The notes under the pieces: generated by a model | Database searches by the model: none | What the model was told of the DNA's origin: nothing | Seen by the model: only the letters and a program-made list of their open reading frames with translations | Program-made: the position numbers and the translations under genes | NCBI GenBank assembly: GCA_009760855.2 | Contig: WPIO01000106.1 | Span: 1,301,001-1,365,000, forward strand | Reading direction: 5' to 3' | Origin: Cristatella mucedo | Lineage: Eukaryota; Bryozoa; Phylactolaemata; Cristatellidae | DNA: 64,000 nucleotides | Part shown: piece after piece, positions 36,955-46,430 of the stretch | Layout: every line of letters begins with the position of its first letter | How positions within the stretch are numbered: the first letter of the stretch is position 1

Positions 36955-37165
36955 AGAAATCTCAAAATCCTTTGGAGACCGTGCCTTTAGTTCGTATGCT
37001 CTCATAGCCTGGAGCTCACTCATGACTTGCGTCAGAACATTCCCAGACTTGTCCACATTTAAAAAGAAACTAAAAAGCATCTATTTATGAAATCACTTAG
37101 TGGATCTCTGTGATTCGTCATATATGTGCTTATGGGTGCTTACACTGTGCATGCTGCATTTACCA
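36955..37165 (+). mobile_element. LINE-A 3' fragment at end of unit 2
   Basis: Counterpart of 30385-30607. Here it continues into sequence unrelated to LINE-A, so this is the original right flank of the duplicated segment. Confidence 0.7.
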
Positions 37166-37235
37166 TACTTGCAGTTGTGTCCAAATACAGTTCATAAGTT
37201 ACAGCTAAGTCTCTTGTTATCGCTTAGGAAGCTAT

Positions 37236-37242
37236 CAGTGAC

Positions 37243-37328
<86 letters not shown>
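37236..37328. repeat. (AG)n microsatellite
   Basis: About 92 bp of pure AG repeat. Confidence 0.97.
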
Positions 37329-37332
<4 letters not shown>

Positions 37333-37484
37333 ACAGAGACTGAGATTTAGAGAATGAAACAGACGGAGAGCTAAAGCTACATCGGTACAGTAGCTCGTTT
37401 AAAATGAGTCACTCATCCACCGTTCAATCAGAGCGCCTTCGTTTGGAACATCCTGTCCGTCTGCATATGTACGACGAATAATAA

Positions 37485-37570
37485 TGCTAACAAGACATGT
37501 GTATAGAGCCATCAGAGAACGGAATCTCTGTCTAGGCACTTTACAGATACTTTAAAGAAAGCATGACTAA
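37485..37570 (-). mobile_element. LINE-A or SINE tail fragment
   Basis: Resembles the LINE-A 3' end read backwards: TATAGAGCCATCAGAGAACGGAATCTCT, then GGCACTTTACAG. Very short. Confidence 0.45.
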
Positions 37571-39280
37571 ATGATTAGTGGTAGTGCCAACTGGTCGTGC
37601 ATGGCCTGCTTCTTTTGTGTTGAATGTAAAAGCCACAATAGCTCTCTTTTGCAAAGAGTACGGTCTGTAAATACAAAACACAAGCATCGCTCAAAGTTAC
37701 GCAATATTTAGTGAGTGAGACCTACAACCGACCTGTACTATCGGCCGTCGAGCAACTTAACTTCTAATATTAGGATGCACGTATTCACCTCCATGTTTAG
37801 TACTACAGGGCCACAATGACTAAGTGGGTTTTACGTCGGAGAAAAGTTTAAAATAGTTTATAGAGATCTACCTAGTCTTGTCTTCGGGTGATTTTTAAGC
37901 TCAGCAGGCAGAAAATATTTAATTGCATCGAAACGTGTTTTTGGGTAGGGCGTATGAAGCATGGAGCAGTAAGCCTTTGATAAATTGTTTAGAGTTATAA
38001 GCAATTCAACAGTTTGAACAGTTAACACACATTCAACAGTTAACATAAGGATAACAGTTAAAATATCACACTTTTACAGATATTACGAAGCTTCCCTTTC
38101 TATCTCAAATTCAATTCTTGACCTCGTGCCTGGCTCTTCAATCCAGTGCTTATCCAGCTCCAGCTCTAGCTCATATCTAAGACCATGCTACTCCCTTGCT
38201 GATTTCAAGCATCGCAAATCCAAGCTCATTTTCATGCATTTACGTAAGGATGCATGTCTTGTGTGAATATATATTCCAGTCATACTTAAGGGTCCTGGGT
38301 TTACTAGTTATTGCATCGGACACGCTAGAATAATGGAAAATCTTTCTAACAAGCAAAGTGGAGAGTCAGCGTTAATCTCTCTTTTCAGTTTATTTTAGGT
38401 TAGCTAAGTTAGTAAATTAACTAAACTATAATTGAATCATAATAGTCAAAGCAGCGCTAGCCTGGAAAGGAATTGAGTTAATTTAGAGCACTACATCAAA
38501 CGTATTACTAATATTATGATAAACTTGAGTAATAGTTTTCATCCATATTCACCTTTTACTTTGTAATTAATAGACAAAGCTGACCTCCAGATTGACTAGA
38601 GTCATACTAAAACCTCCATATAGGACACTTAAAATCGGCAGCAAAAACTGAAACTAACGTATTGATGACCACACAATCATCCCACATAGCACAGCTGTCA
38701 AGAAGACTTGACTATAAAACTACGTTTTCATCGTTGCTGTGACTCAGCAATTAATTTCAGAACACTTAAGAAAGCTTAGGAGGTGTAATTTTTAGTCGCA
38801 CATAACTACAGGATATGGCTATCGTGTGCCGGGTTGGTCGATGGTCAACGACGAACCATGACTAGTTCGACGTCTGAAACAAGTAGAGTCCCGCGATCGT
38901 AGCAAAGTGTCACAACGTACTTGGCATTCCTTGACGAATGTTTACCAAGCTCCAACGACTCCCTTGTATCCAGGTTTCCTCTGAACGTCAAATGCATAGC
39001 CACTGTGCACAACGAGTTCACGGTTCAGACTGCCGACCGGACGCTGTGAGCTGCTTGACTGACATCGGGATGCTTTAAATCTCGGCAATTGAGCTGAACT
39101 TAGACTACCTGGCAACCATCCAATTGGCTACGTGAGTGCTTGTGGAGCAATTACGTTATGCTCTCAAGAGTCCTAATCTTAACCTACGTGGTCAATTAGC
39201 TAGCTGAAGAAACGAGGTAAAATTAGGTTTGTGATAGGACGTGATCTGAGTAGCCTGTGAGTACAAGGCGGACGTCCTAC
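37571..39280. other. Unassigned AT-rich sequence
   Basis: No gene, RNA or clear repeat recognised. Confidence 0.4.
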
Positions 39281-39560
39281 GAGTGCTCAGACTGCCTAAG
39301 CAGTCGCAGGCTCTCGATCGGTGGAGGGTCGGACAATGGCTCTCGGTAGATTACCCAACAGTGCAGTGCGAATGCATGAAACGGCAGCTTCGGTGGGCAC
39401 ATCCATGTACAGCAAACAGTTTCCAGCTGGTGGGCTGGTGTCGAACGAACAATGGCTCAATCGTGAGAAATCAATGCATGCAAGGAATGTACGGGCTACC
39501 GGAAGAGATCAGGGTAAAAATATGAGGGTGCCGGCTAGATCATCGTAGTGCTGCTTGTGA
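39281..39560 (+). other. Open frame of unknown nature
   Basis: A frame from an ATG at 39321 runs 75 codons and reads MEGRTMALGRLP, then TAASVGTSMYSKQFPAGG, then NEQWLNREKSMHARN. Its composition looks more like protein than its neighbours do, but there is no known domain, no splice support and no second copy here. It could be a fragment of an unidentified repeat. Confidence 0.2.
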
Positions 39561-39718
39561 CTTGGCTAGAGACTTATGTGTAGCCATGGCAGACTGGTCT
39601 GTTGAATGAGCCACTAGTGGATGTAGTTCTATTGGTAAGCAGCCATGTCAGTTTAGAATGGAATGCAGCTGTAGATGGAGTTTGATTAAAGTAAAAAGGT
39701 GGTTAAGACAGAGAGATA

Positions 39719-39805
39719 CTGACATGCATACACAAGCACGAGCACACACACACATTTACGTGCAGGCACACACACTCACACAAACCAGATGCACACACAC
39801 ATCCA
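39719..39805. repeat. Imperfect AC-rich microsatellite
   Basis: Broken runs of ACACAC mixed with CATGC/CAAGC. Confidence 0.75.
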
Positions 39806-39889
39806 CACAACCACACCTAAATGCATATGTTAATACTTACACCTAAACAGTCAGACTTGTAACCGATGGATACTAATAAGGTCTAGTAA

Positions 39890-40130
39890 AAAAAAGCTCA
39901 TCTCCTAAAGACCCTGTGCCATCGTCTCTGTGATCTTACCCACTGGCCAAAAAACTTGGTCAAGCCATAACAGAGATTTTCAATACTTCTCTGAAAAAAG
40001 GGGTGGTACCCAAATTTTAAAATTTGCCATCCTCAGAACGATACTTCAAAAGCCCGGATTAGATACAGAGGTCCTACTGAACTATCACCCAGTTTAACAT
40101 CTTTCTTGTTGTACAAGATAGCTCAGGCCA
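39890..40130 (+). mobile_element. LINE-B fragment, pre-RT to RT start
   Basis: Broken frame with ITEIFNTSLKKGVVPKF, equivalent to the TRIFNTSL region at 17970, and the position before YRPVS. It joins directly to LINE-A sequence near 40135. Confidence 0.5.
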
Positions 40131-40625
40131 TGCCACTAGTCACTTCATTCATTGGCTCCAGCCTATCTCTCAGATCTACTAACCACCAGGCTAAGCATCT
40201 TGCAACCAGCTTTTCGGAATCCACCAGTTTATTAATACCTCGTACAAAACCTCAAATCCTTTGCAGACCATGCATTTAGCTCTTATGCTCTCAAGGCCCG
40301 GAACTCACTCCCGACTTGCGTCACAACATCCCCTGACTTGACCACATTTAAAAATAACTTGAAAACGCACCTATTTAGGACAGCATTGAGAGGTTCCCGT
40401 GATTCATCCTTGATGTGCTTTTGCGTGCTGACACTGTTGCATACTGCCACTAACCACACTTGCATGCTGACCCTGCGCATGTCACCCCTAACCGTGTTAT
40501 TCGTGTTGTTTATCAACCATGATAGTACTCACCAATCAGTCGCGTTTCCCTTTGCAGCAAATGTAAAGCGAATAGAAAGAGATTGAGTTCTTTGAGGGCG
40601 CCTCATCAAGTGCATTATTATTATT
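40131..40625 (+). mobile_element. LINE-A 3' end
   Basis: Runs from the TCATTGGCTCCAGCCTATCT region through ACCTCAAATCCTTTG and the TFKNNLKTHLFRTA frame to the 3' terminus GGGCGCC.CATCAAGTGCATT and ATT repeats. Stops and frameshifts precede the last frame. Confidence 0.8.
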
Positions 40626-41390
40626 ACTCACAGGTATGCCGAAGACTAAGCCGTACGAGTCAGCAGTATGGATGAGCTCACGTAGTCGAAGTGATGCGTC
40701 CCTATTTAAAGCACCGGTAAGTCTGTTCGATAGCGATGGAGTGCTCCCATCTACCATCTGCCCTGGCGACGTACGGAAACTCTCATACGGTTCACAAGCA
40801 CTAATGTGCCAACCCGAGGCGTCAAGCCCTGGTGTCATGATTCCGTGTTCAAAGCTCAGGCCGCACCCCAACTCGATACGCCTCAAAGCTAGGTCAAGAC
40901 GAGCAGCCAGTTGTTTAGACCTATTTATAATATTATCGCATGAGCTAACAACAACAGGGAAACTCAACACAACTACTGGGGACCTTAGGTACATTAGGTA
41001 CATTACGCTACTGGGAGGAGGCAGAGGAAACAAGAGGCCAACTCTCCCGACGACGAGGAAAATCTCGGGCAGGAACAGTCTTGGTACGAGCAACATTTCA
41101 CAAAAGTACCAGCCAAGATGAGATTGACTGCACTAACAGGGATTCAATAGCACGATACGTCTCAGGTCGCCAAAGGCCTCAGCTTAAGCAGGATGGCCAC
41201 GAACAACTCACTCCAGGAGGAACGCTGAATTCACAAGCCATCACAACGAGTGCCCTGTCCACATCTGCTCGGGTCTTGGGTCTCGTTGCCTTGCCTGCAT
41301 GGCCGCATCGCCGGAACACACCTGCATCCATTCTAATGCATAAATCGGCGTGATCGAGAGCGTGTAAAACCACGACGTTATCGGTCAACT
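40626..41390 (-). other. Two-strand open region, unidentified
   Basis: The minus strand has a frame of 186 codons ending inside the LINE-A tail, with CGLSFEHGIMTPGLDASGW and EPYESFRTSPGQMVDGS. A second minus frame upstream starts MTDNVVVLHALDHADLC. The plus strand is also open for about 160 codons (MPKTKPYESAVW start). I recognise no domain in either. The minus frames look more protein-like but break between them. It could be an unknown repeat or a gene remnant. Confidence 0.25.
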
Positions 41391-41985
41391 TTCGTTACCC
41401 AAGAGCCCAGGTGACGGTTCGTCATTACATAGCCGGCTATGCCCATAGGTCAGACAGAGGCCTACCCGGTGACCCATGTCGCATTACAGAAGTTTATTCC
41501 CAGCCAACCCAACCTAGCCTGGATACACACTCACATACATAGTCTTCGAAGCTTTGTGGAGTTACAAACTGTTTTGCATATATGACACCAAGGATGGTAT
41601 ACGACCGAGAGAAGGGACTGAATGCATGTGCATCTAACGGTAATCAAGCACAGCTAAGACGAATGCAAACGAAACTTTGATGACGCAAGGAAGTTCTTGT
41701 CGGCTAATTGAATCCCAAAACCCGTTAAAAGCTCATGGATTACCTTAGACGTTCACAACTCATCCACTTAGGCCGTACTGGCACGGTATCAGCCTACGAT
41801 GCTTAGCGAGTCATAATGGTAATATGCCGCAGCTTTAATCCATAGTATTAGGAATGCTCACAGAGTCGGCTGACTTCAGCCTAATCCCTGGAAAACGTCC
41901 TTCTGCCATGTAGAGAAAATTGGTTGGTCATGTTCACTGTTTTAGTTTGGGGCTCTTAAACTTTGCATTGTTACGGTTGTACATT
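41391..41985. other. Unassigned sequence
   Basis: Nothing recognised. Confidence 0.35.
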
Positions 41986-42531
41986 CATCGTAGCATCTGT
42001 GCTCGTCCTTTACGTCTAAGTCTGTCCTCGTAATCGACCAAATCCATCTCAGTCCTTTCTGCCCTCTGAAGCTGCTCTCCTTAGCCTTGGGGTCTTCGGA
42101 GAATGATCCTGGCTCTAACTTTTGGGAAACGCCGAATAGCAGCAAGTGAAGTGCTCGGGTTTGCAAGAAAAAGTAAGAGCCTGACGCGACTGCCGTTAAT
42201 ATATACCGACATATCTTGTTTCTCCGAGCAGACTGGTAAACGCATCCGTTCAGCTTAGCCTTTTCATCGCTCCCGGTGAACTGCTTTTGCTTTTGGTTGC
42301 TATGCCTACCCATATGTGCATTTTTTATTGTAGGTTAATAGCGTAACGTCGTATTTAATGGTGGCCGTTGACGTTTTTTTCTCGCTTTATAATTCTGGCC
42401 TCGGCCTTGTACTTGCCTGAAACTTGCCTTGTTTTGCATGCTTGGCTAAGACCGATACTAGGCATGTCGAAGTGCGTTGTAAAGCGCCTGGAGAGTAAGA
42501 AAGAGAAAGAGAGAGAGAGAAAGAGACAGGA

Positions 42532-42578
<47 letters not shown>

Positions 42579-42636
42579 GACAGAGAGATAGAGAGAGAGA
42601 CATAGAGATTTATAGATAGAGATAGAGAGAGTGAGT

Positions 42637-42667
<31 letters not shown>

Positions 42668-42680
42668 GGAGAAAAAAAGA

Positions 42681-42760
<80 letters not shown>

Positions 42761-43753
42761 GTGTGTGTCCAAGTTTACAAATGGCCAAGGGAAACAACCC
42801 ATGAAGAACAACATGGTAAGAGTGTGGTGCCAGTGATTTTAATGACAGTCGTACCATTTTAAACGTCTAATGCCAAAGCCAGGACTATTTTAAGTAGCAA
42901 TCGCACTGGATTTAAGTTGGAAGCACAAAACATAACTTAAATCCACTTCATAAATACAGCACCTAAACAAGAAGGTGTGTCAAAGGTGGCAGCACTCGGT
43001 AATAGTTACGATACTCAAAATCTAATTCTATGCAACAAAGTTCAACATTTCAAATCAGTAATCTCTCTGACAGCCGCACGTGACGTCAGAATATCACCTG
43101 CCATAGGAGACAGTTAACTAGTTCAAAATTTGAAGTCAATTTGAGTGTCACTTATACGGTACTGATATTCGTCAGTTACTGCCTGTAACTTTGTCGACTT
43201 CAATGAGCAATTACTGCCGATCTACGGCGAGAGAGCAATGGCCTTTGGTATGCATAATCATCAACGGCAAATGAAATCTTACTCGAAATATACAAACTAC
43301 TAAACGCTAAGCCATTAAAGGATGAACTTGTCTGTAGACCCATTTAGGAAATCACTGCTGATTTGGAAGCGAGCTTCGACGAATGGGATGCAAACTCATA
43401 GAAAAACCCAGTAAATAGTTGATTGCAGTGTCAAATTTAAATAACATTATCTATTAAAAATTTAACGATACAGGGTTTCGTGTGAGCTAATGAAGGCCAA
43501 TTTTAAATCAATCGGAATTACTTCATTCTTCTTTCTCGTACAAAGAATGGGCTAGTGTGAAATAGAACTGCCGAGGTTCGACTTGACTGGGAGAACCTCA
43601 ACTACTAGGTCAGTGGACATCCATCACTAATACACTATCGTTTCACGTTATCTACAATGATATTTTTGGTGATTTCTCTTTGTTTTTGATCATTTTTTAT
43701 TGTATGTATACATGATTTACGTTCAACTTTGCCGCTCAATCGATGCGTTTTAG
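41986..43753 (+). repeat. Dispersed multi-kb unit, copy U3
   Basis: Counterpart of 15080-16690 (U2) and of parts of 8940-11340 (U1). Landmarks are GTGCTCGTCCTT, CTTGTTTCTCCGAGCAGACT, CGATACTAGGCATGTCG, a long (AG)n(GT)n tract, ATGGCCAAGGG and TAGGTCAGTGGACA. It runs straight into the open copy of the ALTGDMERTACWM gene, so it may hold that gene's promoter and first exon or intron. Confidence 0.6.
42495..42768. repeat. Compound (AG)n(CAGA)n(GT)n microsatellite
   Basis: AG-rich with a CAGA run near 42542-42580, then about 85 bp of GT repeat from 42683. Located within unit U3. Confidence 0.97.
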
Positions 43754-44551
43754 AAGTCTCGACGAATATATTTAGACCAGTCTATAGAGGCAAGAATCTT
43801 CGTGGCTTCAAAGGAATGTCTTACTGCTGAGACACCGTCAGATGCTTCAAGACTGTTTGAGCAGTATCCTAACCCTGACATATTTACGGGCCCCAGGAAA
43901 GAAAGTCTTGCTGCGGTGCCGATGTTAAACTGCCGAAACAGTCAATGCGACGGCCGTATTTCGTATCTTGAGTCAGCTATGAAGGATCTTCATCGCGATA
44001 AGGCTGAATTGCTATTGAGAGCCCTAACAGGTGATATGGAACGGACTGCATGCTGGATGATTCTGCTCACAAAAAAAAATGAAAACAAACGAAAACAAAA
44101 CAAAACTAATGACAATTGTGAGTTTTACGAGCATACGACATTTGCATCGTTGAAAGCCAAAAAAGGTATAGAGCCGTGTGACGTTGACGCAGCCAAACGC
44201 TTAGTCTCGAAGTGGTGGACTGGTGAAGATCAAATGAAACTTCCAGCAGATTTCTTTAGGCAGCGACAAGGTGAAAACTGTGTCGCACATCCTTACTTTT
44301 CCGATATCCCGTTGGAACAATTACTTCGGCTTGCGAAAGTAGCACGTGGAGACAAACACAAGAATGCTTGGTCAATATTTAGAGGCTATATGAGGATGCG
44401 AGAATATGTCAAAAGCAGCGGGGATATGAAAAACCAATTAGATGATCTATGCGGCAATGATGTTGACAAGGAAGATTTGAGCACGCTCCAGTTAGATAGG
44501 GTGTCGTTGGCAGAGTCTGAAATTCAGGAGTTCCGCAATCTGGAGAGCTAG
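43754..44551 (+). CDS. ALTGDMERTACWM family gene, most intact copy
   Basis: An uninterrupted frame of 265 codons starts right after an acceptor-like TGCGTTTTAG (ends 43753), so I read it as an internal or last exon; the first in-frame ATG is only at 43922. An N-terminal part with ASRLFEQYPNPDIFTGP and a helical SYLESAMKDLHRDKAELLL lead to ALTGDMERTACWM (residues about 92-104). A Lys/Asn-rich low-complexity stretch, DAAKRLVSKWW, and a helical C-terminal region with PLEQLLRLAKVARGD and AWSIFRGYMRMREY follow. No transmembrane segment or signal peptide is seen. No known domain is recognised. The stop at 44549 sits where the downstream duplicate reads on for eleven more codons, so this copy may be truncated. 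Confidence 0.5.
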   Translation, partial: KSRRIYLDQSIEARIFVASKECLTAETPSDASRLFEQYPNPDIFTGPRKESLAAVPMLNCRNSQCDGRISYLESAMKDLHRDKAELLLRALTGDMERTACWMILLTKKNENKRKQNKTNDNCEFYEHTTFASLKAKKGIEPCDVDAAKRLVSKWWTGEDQMKLPADFFRQRQGENCVAHPYFSDIPLEQLLRLAKVARGDKHKNAWSIFRGYMRMREYVKSSGDMKNQLDDLCGNDVDKEDLSTLQLDRVSLAESEIQEFRNLES

Positions 44552-44639
44552 AGAAGCGTCAAGAAGTGATCGTGACATTTAGTAAAACTAATAATGTGAT
44601 CACAATAGTAATAATAATAAGACGATCACAATAGTGCTT

Positions 44640-44853
44640 GGCTACTAGTGATAGGCTATATGAGGATGCGAGAAGATGTCAAAAGCAGAGGGAATATATT
44701 CTAAAGCTTTTAGATGATCAGTGCCCCAATATTTCCAAAAAGGAAGATTTGAGCACGCTCCAGTTGGAGAAAGTTCAGTTAGAAGAGTTTGAAATTCAAG
44801 AGTTACACAATCTTGAGAGCTCGAAAAGAGCAAGAAGTGATCCTGTCATTTAG
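44640..44853 (+). pseudogene. Duplicated 3' end of the ALTGDMERTACWM gene
   Basis: Repeats the last about 165 bp of the gene upstream (GGCTATATGAGGATGCGAGAA onwards). The peptide KEDLSTLQLEKV then EIQELHNLES is shared, and it ends SSKRARSDPVI instead of stopping after ES. The start is frameshifted, so it is not a gene by itself. The basic end KRAR would be nuclear-localisation-like. Confidence 0.55.
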
Positions 44854-44879
44854 TAAAACTAATAATGAGACCGCTCTGT

Positions 44880-44950
44880 TTTCCTGCCTGTTAGAACGGG
44901 CCATGATGTCACACTAGGTAAGGCAGTTGCTTTTCACGACCTCGGTCAGC
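44880..44950 (+). mobile_element. SINE type 1 head fragment
   Basis: Shares CACTAGGTAAGGC and TTGCTTTTCACG with the reverse complement of the SINE at 14205-14352. The tail is missing. Confidence 0.5.
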
Positions 44951-45400
44951 TAGTATTTATCTAAGGCTAATAATATGGAATGCTTAATAAAAAATCTATT
45001 CAAGACCTTGGCAAGCTGGGTTTTGGTAATGTAATCGTAGTGTTTTGCTTGTATTACCATTATAGCTCAAGCTCAAATTACATGCACGGCTAGTGGTGAC
45101 GTAGCTACTTGTTAATAGCTTATGCTTTAGTGAAGATTCAGGTGATTAGTCGCTACTGATGAAGATGAGTCCTAATTTCTAACATGACGTCTACGCTGTA
45201 AAATATGCAAAAAATTGGTGTCTCCGTTGTAATAAAAATAAAGCGTTTCCATATCAGAGAGCTTGTTTAAATGTAGACCTCTGGTGAGTACATGAAAAGA
45301 GATTTTTAACAGCAGCATATCCCCTGTTAAAAGCTTAAATTACCTTGAATTTCTTTGCTGCTCGCTCATCACTGTTCCAGTAGGAAAACTTGTCACTCAG
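44951..45400. other. Unassigned sequence
   Basis: Nothing recognised. Confidence 0.35.
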
Positions 45401-46280
45401 TTGAATTGCAGTTTCTATAAACTGTACCGCAAGTTGTAAAGCCGCATTATTTGACCCAAAATTACTTGACTATCTTCCTCATATAAAGAATGTCCTACCG
45501 TAAAAAACAGCTATCAGTTTTCTCGTGATTAGGGAGAGCTTAACTGCAAGGTCACTGGATACCCATCCAAAACAGTAAAACAAAGCTAATATTCCCCGTA
45601 GGTTTTCTTTGGTTTGGGCGTTTTTTAAAACTTGCGTACTAGATGGGTTCGTTTAAACTTGACATGTAAAGTACTGCTTTGTAGATGATTCAATTGAAAC
45701 CTTTAAGTTCTCATCAGCCGCAAGCAGCGGGAAGTCACCGTGTTTCACTTTCATGTATAGCTTCAGAGGCGACGTCAATAAATAAGCAATAACATTCTCA
45801 CTTAAAAATGTAATGATACAGGTATATGTACGCTCGTACAATGAAAAATTAAAACTATTCGGAAATATTGTACCATTCTTCATTGTATAAAAAATGTGCT
45901 AGTGTAAGAAACAACTGAGAGTTTTGTCGTGAGTAAGGAGAGCTTAACTGCTAGGTCACTTGATACCCATACCCAATTGTAAACACTCATACTCAATTGT
46001 AGGACAAAGCTAATATTTTCAGTAACTTTTCTTTGGCTTGGGAAATTTATTAAACTTGCGTACAACATGTGTTTTTTAAACTTAAAGGTAGAATAGTGCG
46101 TTGTAGATCATTCAAGCAAGAGTTCCTAGTCCTCATCTGCAACAAGCAGCTGGAAGTTACCACCTTACACTTTCATGAGTAACTTCGGAGGCGTTACACT
46201 TATGGTGCTCTGTGTTAGAAGTGCAACCAAATAGCCTCAATCAATCGCATAGCTACAATCCAGAGCACAGCAGCAAGGTG
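45401..46280 (+). repeat. Two tandem copies of the unit's 3' block
   Basis: The block AAGAATGT.CTACCGTAA..AACA to ACTTGCGTAC..ATG.GTT occurs at about 45475-45780 and again at about 45885-46190. It is the same block that precedes the coding module at 10.9, 16.4 and 43.5 kb. The last 90 bp (GTTACACTTA..GTGCAACCAAAT to CACAGCAGCAAGG) recur at 50045-50130. Confidence 0.6.
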
Positions 46281-46430
46281 TAACGCCGAAGGCTCGGCGG
46301 ATTAGGCTTGACCTGCCGCTTACCTAGCGGCGTAACCTAGCGCCTACTGCCGTTCGGTTCGCGCCTACGCGAAATAAGCTGGCCGCCACGAAACGAGCGC
46401 TTCCGGCGCCGACCTGCTGACCGTTACTTC
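46281..46430. repeat. Hairpin-rich GC element, inverted copy
   Basis: Reverse complement of 21291-21440. It keeps CGCCGA/TCGGCG and GCCGCT/AGCGGC stems. It sits between the upstream block and a decayed ALTGDMERTACWM unit whose motif region it replaces, as an insertion would. GC-rich in an AT-rich setting. Confidence 0.5.
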
